64,000 nucleotides of DNA from Mycobacterium sp. 4858 (lineage in GTDB: Bacteria > Actinomycetota > Actinomycetes > Mycobacteriales > Mycobacteriaceae): NCBI RefSeq assembly GCF_900240975.1, contig NZ_LT968776.1, positions 1,979,482 to 2,043,481 on the forward strand, given 5' to 3'. Both the position numbers and the translations under genes were made by a program. The notes below the pieces were generated by a model, which was not told the DNA's origin, did not search any database, and saw nothing but the letters and a program-made list of their open reading frames with translations. Each line of letters begins with the position of its first letter. Position 1 is the stretch's first letter. Of the stretch, positions 24,021-32,572 are shown piece by piece.

Positions 24021-24840
24021 AACACTGCGGGAACTGTCCGGCGCATGGAACTTTCGCGATGTCGCCGACGAGACGCCCGGGCTTCGCCCCGGGCGGGTGT
24101 TCCGCTCCGGCGAGTTGAGCCGTCTCGACGACGCCGGCCGCGCGACGCTGCGCGAGTTGGGTATCACCGACGTGGCCGATCTGCGCGCCGCCCGGGAGGT
24201 CGCACGCCGCGGCCCGGGACTGGTTCCCGACGGCGTCGACGTCCACCTACTGCCGTTCCCAGACCTCGGTGACGAGGACCAGCCGAGCGACGACGACGCG
24301 CCACACGAAACCGCGTTTCGGCGGCTGTTCCAGGGCGATCCCGACCAATCCGACGAGGCCGTCAACGAGGCCGCCGTCCGCCACATGATCGACGAATATC
24401 GGCAATTCCCGTTTCGCAACGGAGCGCAACGCGCTGTGCGGCATGTCTTTTCGTTATTGGCGGCCGGGCATTCGGTGCTCACCCACTGCTTTGCGGGCAA
24501 GGACCGCACCGGCTTTGTGATCGCCACGGTGCTGGAAACGGTCGGCATCGACCGCGACACCATCGTCGCCGACTACCTGCGCAGCAACGCCGCGGTACCG
24601 CAACTGCGAGACCACATCTACGAGATGATCCAACAGCGTTCCGACGTCGATCTGACCCCGGAGGTCGTCACGTTCACCAAGGCGCGGCTAGCTGACGGTG
24701 TCCTCGGCGTCCGGCCGGAGTACCTGGAGGCCGCGCGCCAAGCCATCGATGAGGCGCACGGCTCGCTGGACGAATACCTGCGCGACGCAGGTATTGCGCA
24801 GGCGGATGTCGACCGCCTGCGCAACGAACTGCTCGCCTGA
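24013..24840 (+). CDS. ptbB: Secreted-type protein tyrosine/lipid phosphatase PtpB
   Basis: The ATG at 24013 lies inside the end of fadE2 (8-nt overlap), giving 275 aa, the length of M. tuberculosis PtpB. The active-site loop HCFAGKDRTGF supplies C159, K163, D164 and R165; Lys and Asp in the loop are the PtpB signature that distinguishes it from classical tyrosine phosphatases and links it to phosphoinositide phosphatases. The N-terminal NFRDVADETPGLRPGRVFRS is the DSP-like entry. No signal peptide is seen. In M. tuberculosis PtpB is exported and acts on host signalling. Confidence 0.94.
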   Translation: MTETLRELSGAWNFRDVADETPGLRPGRVFRSGELSRLDDAGRATLRELGITDVADLRAAREVARRGPGLVPDGVDVHLLPFPDLGDEDQPSDDDAPHETAFRRLFQGDPDQSDEAVNEAAVRHMIDEYRQFPFRNGAQRAVRHVFSLLAAGHSVLTHCFAGKDRTGFVIATVLETVGIDRDTIVADYLRSNAAVPQLRDHIYEMIQQRSDVDLTPEVVTFTKARLADGVLGVRPEYLEAARQAIDEAHGSLDEYLRDAGIAQADVDRLRNELLA

Positions 24841-24848
24841 TCCCGCCG

Positions 24849-25709
24849 CTACAGCTTGAAGTTGGCCTGCTTGGCCGCGGAGAGGTCGTCGATCTCGGCC
24901 CAGTGCGAGGCGACATCCTCGACCGTCGGCGGCTTGTCGAAGTTGGCGCCCTCGTTCTGGAACAGCGCCACCCGCTGCACCTTGCCCCCGCCGACGACGA
25001 AAACCGATGCGTTGTTGGCGTTTTCCTCGGTGCACAGGTAGGCCACCACCGGCGCGACGTACTCGGGCGTCAGCTTCTCGAGCACCTCCTTAGGCAGGAT
25101 GTCCTCGGTCATCCGGGTGGCGGCGATCGGCGCGACGGCGTTGGCGTGGATGTTGTACTTCGCCCCCTCCTGCGCCAGCGTGTTGATCATGCCGACCAGG
25201 CCGAGCTTGGCCGCCCCGTAGTTGGTCTGCCCGAAGTTGCCGAATAGGCCACTGGTGGAGGTGGCAACGACGACCCGGCCGTAGCTCTGCTCGCGGAAAT
25301 GCGGCCAGGCGGCGCGCAGCACGTTGTAGCCGCCGTACAGGTGCACCTTGAGCACGGCGTCCCAGTTCTCGTAGGTCATCTTGTGAAACGTGCCGTCGCG
25401 CAGGATGCCCGCGTTGCTCACCACGCCGTGCACCGCGCCGAACTCGTCGAGCGCCGTCTTGATGATGTTGGCCGCGCCCTCGGGTTCGGCGACGCTGTCG
25501 TAGTTGGCGACGGCCCGGCCACCCGCCTCCTTGATCTCGTTGACGACGTGGTCGGCCATGTTGTGGCCGGCGCCGGTGCCGTCGCGGGCGCCGCCGAGGT
25601 CGTTCACGACGACACTGGCGCCCTCACGGGCGAGGGTCAGGGCGTATTCACGCCCCAGTCCCCCACCGGCTCCGGTGACGACGATGACGCGGTCCTGCAC
25701 TCCTGGCAT
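24849..25709 (-). CDS. SDR of the MFE-2/17-beta-HSD4 type (Rv0148-like)
   Basis: The 286-aa protein starts MPGVQDRVIVVTGAGGGLG, with an Asn-Asp-Leu-Gly segment (VVVNDLGGARDGTG) diagnostic of the 3-hydroxyacyl-CoA dehydrogenase domain of peroxisomal multifunctional enzyme 2. VSNAGILRD and the catalytic YGAAK are present. It probably oxidises (3R)-hydroxyacyl-CoA. It follows the aldehyde dehydrogenase gene by 51 nt on the same strand and converges with ptbB, 8 nt apart. Confidence 0.9.
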   Translation of the reverse strand: MPGVQDRVIVVTGAGGGLGREYALTLAREGASVVVNDLGGARDGTGAGHNMADHVVNEIKEAGGRAVANYDSVAEPEGAANIIKTALDEFGAVHGVVSNAGILRDGTFHKMTYENWDAVLKVHLYGGYNVLRAAWPHFREQSYGRVVVATSTSGLFGNFGQTNYGAAKLGLVGMINTLAQEGAKYNIHANAVAPIAATRMTEDILPKEVLEKLTPEYVAPVVAYLCTEENANNASVFVVGGGKVQRVALFQNEGANFDKPPTVEDVASHWAEIDDLSAAKQANFKL

Positions 25710-25760
25710 CAGGTTCCTCTCTAAGGTGAAAACGATGTCCTAGCAAGCGATTTCGAGGTC

Positions 25761-27191
25761 TCAGAACATCCTGCGGGCCATCTTGAAGGCCCGCGCCGTG
25801 TACGGCGGGTAGATGAAGCTCGACAGGTCGGGCCGGGTCGGCTTGGTCAACACCGACTTGCGGTGGCTGAACTCCTCGAAACCGTAGCGCCCGTGATAGG
25901 CACCCATCCCCGACGCGCCGACACCGCCGAACGGCAGCTTGGCCGTCGACACCTGGAAGGCCAGGTGGTTGACCAGCATGCCGCCGGCCGGCACCTCCTT
26001 GATCACCCGCTCGCGGGTCTCCCGCGTCTTGGTGAACAGGTAGGCCGACAGCGGCTTGGGTCGCGAGTTGACGAAACGTATTGCGTCGTCCAGGGATTGG
26101 ACCGTGATCACCGGCAGCACCGGCCCGAAGATCTCGTTCTGCATCAACGGGCCGTCCGGGTCGGGGTCGACCACGACGGCGGGCTGGATCCGCAGGCTCG
26201 ACGGGTCGCACTTGCCACCGACGATGACGTTGCCGTCGCCGCCGGCCAGGTAGCCGCTGATCCGGTCGAACTGACGCTGGTTGACGATCCGCATGCCGTT
26301 GGGCTTGTCGGAGGTGAACTTGGTGATGGCCGCGCCGATCTTGCTCACCAGCTCGTCGCGAACCTTGGCGTCCGCCAACACATAATCAGGGGCGACGCAG
26401 GTCTGGCCGGCGTTCAGCAGCTTCATCCAGGCGATCCGCTTGGCCGCGACGTCCACGTCGGCGTCGGCCGCCACGATCACCGGGCTCTTGCCGCCGAGCT
26501 CCAGCGTGCACGGCGTCAGGTGGGGTGCGGCGCCTTCGTAGACCTTGCGACCGATCTCGGTGCCGCCGGTGAACAGCACGCGGTCCAGGCCCTGCGCGAT
26601 GAGCTCCTGGCTGACCGAACCGTCACCCTCGACGACGGCGATCGCGTCGTTGTCGAGGTATTTGGGCACCAGCTCGGCCATCAGGTGCGCGGACGCCGCG
26701 GCGATCTCCGAGGGCTTGAGGATGACGGCATTGCCCGCGGCGATCGCACCGACCGCCGGACCCAGCGTCAGGTAGAACGGGTAATTCCACGCGCCGATGA
26801 TCAGCACCGTGCCGTACGGCTCGTATTCGATCCAGCCGCGGCCGGGCAGCTGCGGCATCTCGAGCAGCTGGTACTTGCGGCGCGTCCACCTGCGCACCCG
26901 CTTGGCCGCATACTTCGCCTCGCCGGCCGTGGTCGCGACGTCGGCGATGAACGCCTCGAACGGGCTGCGGTCCAGATCCTGGGCGAGGGCGTCTGCGATG
27001 GCCGCCTCGTTCTCTTCCATCAGCTTGGCCAGCTGCAGCAACTGCCGTTTGCGCCACTCGATGTCGCGGGTGCGGCCGGTGGCAAAAGTCTTGCGCAGCC
27101 GCTCCACCGTCGCGGGCACGTTCGCCGGCTGAGAGCCCGGCGCCCCATTGGTGGCGGATGTCGTGGGTGTAACCGATTCGGTGGTCATCAT
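25761..27191 (-). CDS. NAD(P)-dependent aldehyde dehydrogenase (Rv0147-like)
   Basis: This 476-aa protein belongs to the ALDH3-like group. It has IIGAWNYPFYLTLGP, LKPSEIAAASA, the cofactor loop FTGGTEIGRKV, the general-base region LELGGKSPVI, and the catalytic Cys in LNAGQTCVAPDYV. The C-terminal LPFGGVGASGMGAYHGRYGFE and a hydrophobic tail are typical of fatty aldehyde dehydrogenases. It would oxidise fatty or aromatic aldehydes. Its start has two adjacent ATG codons. The upstream gap holds an inverted repeat at 27267-27284. Confidence 0.93.
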   Translation of the reverse strand: MMTTESVTPTTSATNGAPGSQPANVPATVERLRKTFATGRTRDIEWRKRQLLQLAKLMEENEAAIADALAQDLDRSPFEAFIADVATTAGEAKYAAKRVRRWTRRKYQLLEMPQLPGRGWIEYEPYGTVLIIGAWNYPFYLTLGPAVGAIAAGNAVILKPSEIAAASAHLMAELVPKYLDNDAIAVVEGDGSVSQELIAQGLDRVLFTGGTEIGRKVYEGAAPHLTPCTLELGGKSPVIVAADADVDVAAKRIAWMKLLNAGQTCVAPDYVLADAKVRDELVSKIGAAITKFTSDKPNGMRIVNQRQFDRISGYLAGGDGNVIVGGKCDPSSLRIQPAVVVDPDPDGPLMQNEIFGPVLPVITVQSLDDAIRFVNSRPKPLSAYLFTKTRETRERVIKEVPAGGMLVNHLAFQVSTAKLPFGGVGASGMGAYHGRYGFEEFSHRKSVLTKPTRPDLSSFIYPPYTARAFKMARRMF

Positions 27192-27266
27192 TGTCCTTCC
27201 CTGCTTCGGTCATCCCGGAGGCGTCCGCGCTCGCGGCCCGCGACGCTCGTGGGTGATAACCGCGAT

Positions 27267-27284
27267 CCTAACCATCCGGTTGGG
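27267..27284. promoter_or_regulatory. Imperfect palindrome CCTAACCATCCGGTTGGG
   Basis: AACC/GGTT arms with extended CC/GG ends, located 76-93 nt upstream of the aldehyde dehydrogenase start and downstream of the methyltransferase stop. A candidate operator with no assigned regulator. Confidence 0.3.
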
Positions 27285-27383
27285 AGAGCAGTAGAAAGGA
27301 TCCGGCCGACCCCCACGACCGTCGCGCAGCCGCCGGCGGCTCGGAAGATCGTCAGGCAGCGGGAGTTGTCCGCGGGCGGAGAC

Positions 27384-28325
27384 TTACAGCCGCTCGGCCA
27401 CGACGAAGTCGGAGAAGGCGTCGTCGTCGTCGGCCAGCGCGACGTTCGCGATCCAGCGGCCCAGCCGGCGCATCTCGTCCGTCGAGCGCTGCGCGTGCGC
27501 CCGCCAGCCGTGGTTGTTCAGCCACTGCGTGACGTCCGCCCGATGCTCGTCGCGGTACATCAGTTCCCCGACGTCGACCGTCTCTTCGATGCCGAGCTCG
27601 TCGGCGACCTTGCGGAACCGCTCACGCATCTGCTGGCGGCGCTCGTCGGCGTGCGCGGGCGCGGTCTCGGCCGAGACGCGGCTCCCCGCCGGGCTGAGCT
27701 CGCCGATCTGGGTGAACAGCCGGTCCTGCGCCTCGGCCGGCAGGTACATCAGCAAGCCCTCGGCCAGCCACGCGGTCGGCGCCGTCGGGTCGAAGCCCGC
27801 CGCGCGCAGCGCGGCCGGCCAGTCCTGCCGCAGGTCGATGGCCACCGCGCGGCGGTCGGTCGACGGGGTCACGCCGTTTTCCGCGAGCGTCGCGGACTTG
27901 TACTCGAGCACCTGGGGCTGGTCGATCTCGTACACCACCGTGCCCGCAGGCCAGTCGAGCCGGTACGCGCGCGAATCCAGGCCCGACGCCAGGATCACCA
28001 CCTGCCGGATTCCGGCGGCGACGGCGTCTTTGAAGTAGGTGTCGAAGAAGTGGGTGCGCACGGCCTGGTAGCCGCGCATGTGCTCGAGCTGCGCCGCGGA
28101 GTCGGCGTCGAGAGCTTCGATCTTGGCCGCGACGTCGGGGTCGAGCATGTGCTCCCACAACACCCCCGCGCCGGCGTTGGTCACCAGAAGCTTGGCGTAG
28201 GGATCGCGGATGAGGGCGTCTGGCCGTTCGGTTTCGACGGCCCGGGCCGCGGCCACCATGACCGCCGTGCTGCCGACACTGGTCTTGATGTCCCAGGTGT
28301 CGTCGTGGGTGCGCAGTGAGCTCAT
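27384..28325 (-). CDS. SAM-dependent methyltransferase, TIGR00027/LCMT-like (Rv0146-like)
   Basis: The ATG at 28325 with GAGGAG about 9 nt upstream gives 313 aa. WDIKTSVGSTAVMVAAARA, then RDPYAKLLV, GYQAVRTHFFD and the SAM motif VILASGLDSRAYRLDWP are the hallmarks of this mycobacteria-expanded family. WLAEGLLMYLP is the acidic/post-I motif. Substrates are unknown for most members. It is a tandem paralogue of the gene at 28366, 40 nt upstream, and both are probably on one transcript. Confidence 0.93.
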   Translation of the reverse strand: MSSLRTHDDTWDIKTSVGSTAVMVAAARAVETERPDALIRDPYAKLLVTNAGAGVLWEHMLDPDVAAKIEALDADSAAQLEHMRGYQAVRTHFFDTYFKDAVAAGIRQVVILASGLDSRAYRLDWPAGTVVYEIDQPQVLEYKSATLAENGVTPSTDRRAVAIDLRQDWPAALRAAGFDPTAPTAWLAEGLLMYLPAEAQDRLFTQIGELSPAGSRVSAETAPAHADERRQQMRERFRKVADELGIEETVDVGELMYRDEHRADVTQWLNNHGWRAHAQRSTDEMRRLGRWIANVALADDDDAFSDFVVAERL

Positions 28326-28365
28326 CGCGTTGCTCCTCGGGTCGTGGGACGAAAGGGTGAAAGTC

Positions 28366-29307
28366 TTACGAGGCCGGCCCACCGAGACGCGCCCGCAGCA
28401 GCGTGCTGCGCACGGCCTCCTCGGCCAGGTCTTCGGGTACCGGGCGGCCCAGCCGGGCCATCTCGTCGCGGTTGTCGACGGTCTCCACCTGCCAGCCGTG
28501 GTCGCTCAGCCACTGGCCGGCGTCCGAACGGTCCGGCTCGTGGTAGGTCAGCGCCTGCACGTTGACGTCCAGCCCGAGCCGTTCCCGCATCCGCAGCCAG
28601 CGCTGCGAATTGCTCCGGGAGTTCAAGCCGAACGCCTCGATGGCGACCCGGCTCCCCGGGGCGCTGAGAGCGGTGAACATCTCGAAGAGGCGATCTTGCG
28701 CGTCGCTCGGCAGGTACGGCAGCAGGCCCTCGGCAAGCCAGGCGGTCGGCTGGGTGCGGTCGAATCCGGCCGCGGCCAACGCCGCCGGCCAGTCGTCGCG
28801 CAGGTCGACGGGAACCGGGCGGCGACTCGCCGTGGGAACGGCGCCGTGCTGCAGCAGGATTCCGGTCTTGTATTCGAGCACCTTGGGCTGGTCGATCTCG
28901 TACACCGCGGTGCCGTCCGGCCAGTTCAGGCGATAGGCCCGGGAATCCAGCCCGGCCGCCAGGATGACCACCTGCCGGATCCCGGCCTTGACGGCCTCGT
29001 CGAAGTATTCGTCGAAGAAGTGCGTCCGCACGGCCTGGTAGTCGATACCGATGCGGTGCGCCCGGCGTCCCTGCTCGTCGCCGTCGAGCCAGGCCAAGTT
29101 GGGGTCGGCAAGCCGGGCCCATGCCGGACCGGCCGACGAGACCAATAGGCCGGCGAACTGATCGCGGATCAGCGGATCGTTTCCCGCCGTCTCCGCGGCG
29201 CGCGACGCAGCGACGCCGAGCGCGGTGGCACCGACGAGTTCGGTGATGGTCCAGGTGTCCCCGGCTGATCTCAAAGAAGGCGGTATCGACGCGTCCAGGT
29301 CAGTCAT
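28366..29307 (-). CDS. SAM-dependent methyltransferase, TIGR00027/LCMT-like (Rv0145-like)
   Basis: This 313-aa paralogue of the next gene has WTITELVGATALGVAASRA, DYQAVRTHFFDEYFDEAV, VILAAGLDSRAYRLNWP and WLAEGLLPYLPSDAQDRLF. The pair probably arose by tandem duplication, and both are kept at the same length. The upstream 64 bp, between the TetR stop (29372) and this start, contains AT-rich DNA including GTTAGTTAG, the likely promoter. Confidence 0.93.
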   Translation of the reverse strand: MTDLDASIPPSLRSAGDTWTITELVGATALGVAASRAAETAGNDPLIRDQFAGLLVSSAGPAWARLADPNLAWLDGDEQGRRAHRIGIDYQAVRTHFFDEYFDEAVKAGIRQVVILAAGLDSRAYRLNWPDGTAVYEIDQPKVLEYKTGILLQHGAVPTASRRPVPVDLRDDWPAALAAAGFDRTQPTAWLAEGLLPYLPSDAQDRLFEMFTALSAPGSRVAIEAFGLNSRSNSQRWLRMRERLGLDVNVQALTYHEPDRSDAGQWLSDHGWQVETVDNRDEMARLGRPVPEDLAEEAVRSTLLRARLGGPAS

Positions 29308-29371
29308 GACCCGCCCATGCTACCCGGATAAGTTAGTTAGCCTATACGCTTTGTGGGCAACTTCACTGCGG

Positions 29372-30007
29372 CTACGCGTCGGGCACGCGGAAGGCGCCTT
29401 CAAGCAGTCGGCGCATCATCCCGGTGATGGCCAGCAGGGCTTCGGGGGTCTGGACGAAGCCGGCGTACAAACCCACCCCGCACATCAGGACGACCAGTGC
29501 CTCGACCAACGCCGACGCGTCGAAGTCGGCCGGGACCTCACCCCGCCCGATTGCAGCATCGACGGCCCGGACTAAAAACTCCCGGACGATCCGGACAGAA
29601 TCGTTTTCCGTCGTGTTCCATTCCGGATGGCGCTGCGACTCGAGTACTCCGGTGATAATCAGCGCCGACCCGGCGGGAGTGTCGGAATTGGCGCGCACCG
29701 CAACAGAAATGAACGCGGCGAGCTGCGCCGGCAGCGTGGCTTCCCGCTCGGCCTCTCTGATCCCGGTCCCGATAATGGCTTCGTTGGTTTGCTCCAGCAC
29801 CTCTCGGTACAAGACCCGCTTGCTGGAGAAGTAATGGTTGATCGCCGGACGCGTCAGGTCGGCGCGGGCCGCGATGGCCTGGAAAGTCGCGCCGTCGTAG
29901 CCGCGTTCGCTGAACACCAGCCGAGCCGCCCGCATGATCCGCTGTCGCGTCTCGTCCGCCTTTGCGGCAGGGGGCCGTCCCGGCCGACGGCTGACCCGTG
30001 AAGACAC
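29372..30007 (-). CDS. TetR-family regulator (Rv0144-like) in the pirin operon
   Basis: I chose the GTG at 30007 (211 aa), two bases after the pirin stop, because the open frame further upstream is antisense-quality sequence. After an RRPGRPPAAKADETRQ leader, the helix-turn-helix is RIMRAARLVFSERGYDGATF and AIAARADLTRPAINHYFSSK. The C-terminal half has LMCGVGLYAGFVQTPEALLAI. Being cotranscribed with pirin, it is the leading candidate to bind the 24-bp palindrome at 31022-31045. Confidence 0.87.
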   Translation of the reverse strand: MSSRVSRRPGRPPAAKADETRQRIMRAARLVFSERGYDGATFQAIAARADLTRPAINHYFSSKRVLYREVLEQTNEAIIGTGIREAEREATLPAQLAAFISVAVRANSDTPAGSALIITGVLESQRHPEWNTTENDSVRIVREFLVRAVDAAIGRGEVPADFDASALVEALVVLMCGVGLYAGFVQTPEALLAITGMMRRLLEGAFRVPDA

Positions 30008-30009
30008 CG

Positions 30010-30993
30010 TTAAAGTGTGCCACCGCCATGGTGCGGCATCAGCGCATTTGGCGGAATACTGCCGAATTTGCCTGCCTGGTAGTCCTCCAATGCTTCGACC
30101 AATTCCGCGCGGGAGTTCATCACGAAAGGCCCGTAGTGAAATACCGGCTCGCGAATGGGTTGGCCCCCCAGCAGCAGGACATCCATGGCCGTGATGCGCG
30201 CCGATTGCTGTGCCCGGTCGGCGCCCACGGTGATCCGATCTCCGGGCCCGAGCACCGCCAATTGCCCAGCGTGAATCGGATGAGCGACCGGGCCGAGGTA
30301 TCCGCTGCCCGACAGCACATAGATCAACGCGTTGAAATCGCGTCGCCACGGAAGGTTGATGCGGGCGCCGGGTTCGATCGTGGCGTGCGCGAGCGTGATC
30401 GGCGTGTGGGTGACGCCGGGCCCGCGGTGACCGTCGATCTCGCCCGCGATGATGCGGACCAGCGTCCCGCCGTCGTCGGAGGTGATCAACGCCGAGTCGC
30501 CCCCCTCGATGGCCTGATACCGGGGCGCCGCGAATTTGTCCCGCTTGGGCAGGTTCACCCACAACTGAATCCCGTGGAAGAGCCCGCCGCTGTCGACGAG
30601 TTCGGCGGGCGGCGTCTCGATGTGCAGGATGCCCGAACCGGCGGTCATCCACTGCGTCGCGCCGTCGGTGATCAGGCCGCCACCGCCGTGCGAATCCTGG
30701 TGGGCGAACTTGCCGTCGATCATGTAGGTGACGGTCTCGAACCCGCGGTGCGGGTGCCAGTCCGTTCCCCTCGGCTCGCCCGGCTGGTACTCCACCTCGC
30801 CCATCTGGTCCATGTGCACAAAGGGATCCAGGGCGGCGGCGCTGACCCCGGCGAAGGCCCGGACGACCGGAAAGCCCTCGCCCTCGTAGCCTCGCGGCCC
30901 GGTGGTGATCGATCGGACCGGCCGCTCGATGTCGGCGGGCGCGGCTGCTCCGACGCGCGGCAATGTGAGGGTGTTTGCGGTGATGGCGGGCAT
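30010..30993 (-). CDS. Pirin-family protein
   Basis: This 327-aa bicupin protein has the pirin metal motif DWHPHRGFETVTYMIDG (HxH) and GILHIETPP (H...E), the four Fe-binding ligands of pirins. ALIYVLSGSGYLG in the second cupin is also typical. Some bacterial pirins show quercetinase activity or bind pyruvate dehydrogenase; neither can be read here. Its stop is 2 nt before the TetR GTG, so pirin-tetR is one transcript driven from the palindrome-bearing region shared with the ClC gene. Confidence 0.9.
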   Translation of the reverse strand: MPAITANTLTLPRVGAAAPADIERPVRSITTGPRGYEGEGFPVVRAFAGVSAAALDPFVHMDQMGEVEYQPGEPRGTDWHPHRGFETVTYMIDGKFAHQDSHGGGGLITDGATQWMTAGSGILHIETPPAELVDSGGLFHGIQLWVNLPKRDKFAAPRYQAIEGGDSALITSDDGGTLVRIIAGEIDGHRGPGVTHTPITLAHATIEPGARINLPWRRDFNALIYVLSGSGYLGPVAHPIHAGQLAVLGPGDRITVGADRAQQSARITAMDVLLLGGQPIREPVFHYGPFVMNSRAELVEALEDYQAGKFGSIPPNALMPHHGGGTL

Positions 30994-31021
30994 GTGAACC
31001 TCCGTAGTGAGAACTACCCGT

Positions 31022-31045
31022 ATAACCGGACCGCGGTCCGATTAT
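31022..31045. promoter_or_regulatory. 24-bp palindromic operator with core CGGACCGCGGTCCG
   Basis: The 14-bp core (31027-31040) is perfectly self-complementary. Flanks ATAA (31022-31025) and TTAT (31042-31045) also match, leaving only the 31026/31041 pair unpaired. It lies 29-52 nt upstream of the pirin start and 85-108 nt upstream of the ClC start, the position expected for a TetR autorepressor. Confidence 0.65.
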
Positions 31046-31129
31046 TCCGGCGGTGTGGTGCGGCGCGGCTGCATAGGATGGCTTGATGTCCGGGGGACGC
31101 GTGCCACGACCGGGAGACGGCAACGCGCC

Positions 31130-32572
31130 GTGACCGAACAGACGGATGACGAAACCCAGCCCGCGGCGGCGTCGACCCCCGGCGCCGGCGGACGATTCGG
31201 GGCCTCGATCAGGAGGTCCGGCTACCTGCAGAAGTGGTTGCTGCTGGGGGTCACGATCGGCTTCGTCGCCGGCCTGGGAGCCGTCGTCTTCTATCTGGCG
31301 CTGAGGTACACCGGCGAGTTCCTACTCGGCTATCTAGGGGGCTACCACATCCCGACGCCCGTGGGCGAGGGCGGCGGCCGCGGGGACTCCACTTTCCGCC
31401 GCGCCTGGGCCATCCCGTTGGTGACGACGGGTGGGGCGTTGATTTCCGCCTTCATCGTCGCGAAGCTCGCCCCGGAGGCCACCGGCCATGGGACCGACCA
31501 GGCCATCGAGGCCGTGCACGGTGATCCGCGCGCCATCCGCTTCCGCGCGGTGCTGGTGAAGATGGTGGCCAGCGCGCTGACGATCGGATCGGGCGGTTCG
31601 GCCGGGCGCGAGGGTCCGACGGCGCAGATCTCCGCGGGCTTCTGTTCTTTACTCGCTCGGCGGCTCCACCTGTCCGATGAGGACGGCCGCATCGCGGTGG
31701 CGCTGGGTATCGGCGCCGGCATCGGGGCGATCTTCGCCGCGCCACTCGGAGGGGCGGTGCTGGCCGCGTCGATCACCTACCGCGACGATTTCGACTATCG
31801 CTGTCTGCTACCGGGATTCATCACCTCCGGCACGGCCTACGCGGTGCTGGGCGCGTTCCTCGGCTTCGATCCGCTCTTCGGCTACATCGATGCCGAGTAC
31901 CGATTCGAGAGGGCATGGCCCCTGCTGTGGTTCGTCGTCATCGGCCTGGCGGCTTTCGCGGTCGGTTACCTCTACGCGCGCACATTCCACGCCGCGGTGC
32001 GCCTCACCCGCCGACTGCCAGGCGGCCCGGTGCTGAAACCGGCGAGCGGCGGGCTTCTCGTCGGATTGCTGGGGCTGGTGATTCCCCAGATCCTCAGTAG
32101 CGGCTACGGGTGGGCGCAGCTGGCGGCCGACCGGGGGTCACTATTGGCCATCCCGCTGTGGATAGTCGTCGTGCTGCCGGTCGCCAAGATCGTCGCCACG
32201 TCACTGTCGATCGGCACCGGCGGCTCCGGTGGACTCTTCGGGCCGGGAATCGTGATCGGCGCCTTCGTCGGGGCCGCGGTCTGGCGCCTGGGCGAGCTAT
32301 CCGGCCTGCCCGGTGTTCCGCACGATCCCGGGATCTTCGTCGTGGTCGGCATGATGACGTGCTTCGGAAGCGTGGCGCGGGCGCCGCTCGCGATCATGAT
32401 CATGGTCGCCGAGATGACCGGTTCGTTCTCGGTCGTGCCCGGGGCGATCCTCTCCGTCGGCATCGCCGCGCTGCTGATGTCGCGCACCAACGTCACGATC
32501 TACGAATCACAGCGCCTGAACCGCGATACCGCCGCGGCCGAGCGCGAATGTCGGACCGAAGACGGCGATTAG
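31130..32572 (+). CDS. ClC-family chloride channel/H+-Cl- antiporter (Rv0143c-like)
   Basis: The start is set at GTG 31130 (480 aa, VTEQTDDET...) with GGGAG about 13 nt before. The longer frame from 31007 would run through the palindromic operator. About 11 membrane helices follow. The Cl- selectivity motifs are present: IGSGGSAGREGPT with E161 as gating glutamate and GTGGSGGLFGP near residue 370. E161 suggests proton-coupled exchange rather than a pure channel. The TAG stop overlaps the dps stop on the other strand by 3 nt. Confidence 0.9.
   Translation: MTEQTDDETQPAAASTPGAGGRFGASIRRSGYLQKWLLLGVTIGFVAGLGAVVFYLALRYTGEFLLGYLGGYHIPTPVGEGGGRGDSTFRRAWAIPLVTTGGALISAFIVAKLAPEATGHGTDQAIEAVHGDPRAIRFRAVLVKMVASALTIGSGGSAGREGPTAQISAGFCSLLARRLHLSDEDGRIAVALGIGAGIGAIFAAPLGGAVLAASITYRDDFDYRCLLPGFITSGTAYAVLGAFLGFDPLFGYIDAEYRFERAWPLLWFVVIGLAAFAVGYLYARTFHAAVRLTRRLPGGPVLKPASGGLLVGLLGLVIPQILSSGYGWAQLAADRGSLLAIPLWIVVVLPVAKIVATSLSIGTGGSGGLFGPGIVIGAFVGAAVWRLGELSGLPGVPHDPGIFVVVGMMTCFGSVARAPLAIMIMVAEMTGSFSVVPGAILSVGIAALLMSRTNVTIYESQRLNRDTAAAERECRTEDGD

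Noticed and set aside
25863..28319. 818-codon open frame on the + strand
   Set aside because: It is antisense to the aldehyde dehydrogenase and methyltransferase genes; long shadow frames are expected at this GC content, and the protein is low-complexity (His/Arg/Gly/Asp-rich) without domains.
30008..31123. Upstream extension of the TetR frame at 29372 to 583 residues
   Set aside because: The extension is antisense-quality sequence over the pirin gene; the GTG at 30007, two bases after the pirin stop, explains the gene fully.
31007..31129. Earlier start for the ClC gene at 31007
   Set aside because: It would put the strong palindrome 31022-31045 inside the coding region and add a non-conserved Arg-rich stretch; GTG 31130 has a GGGAG site.
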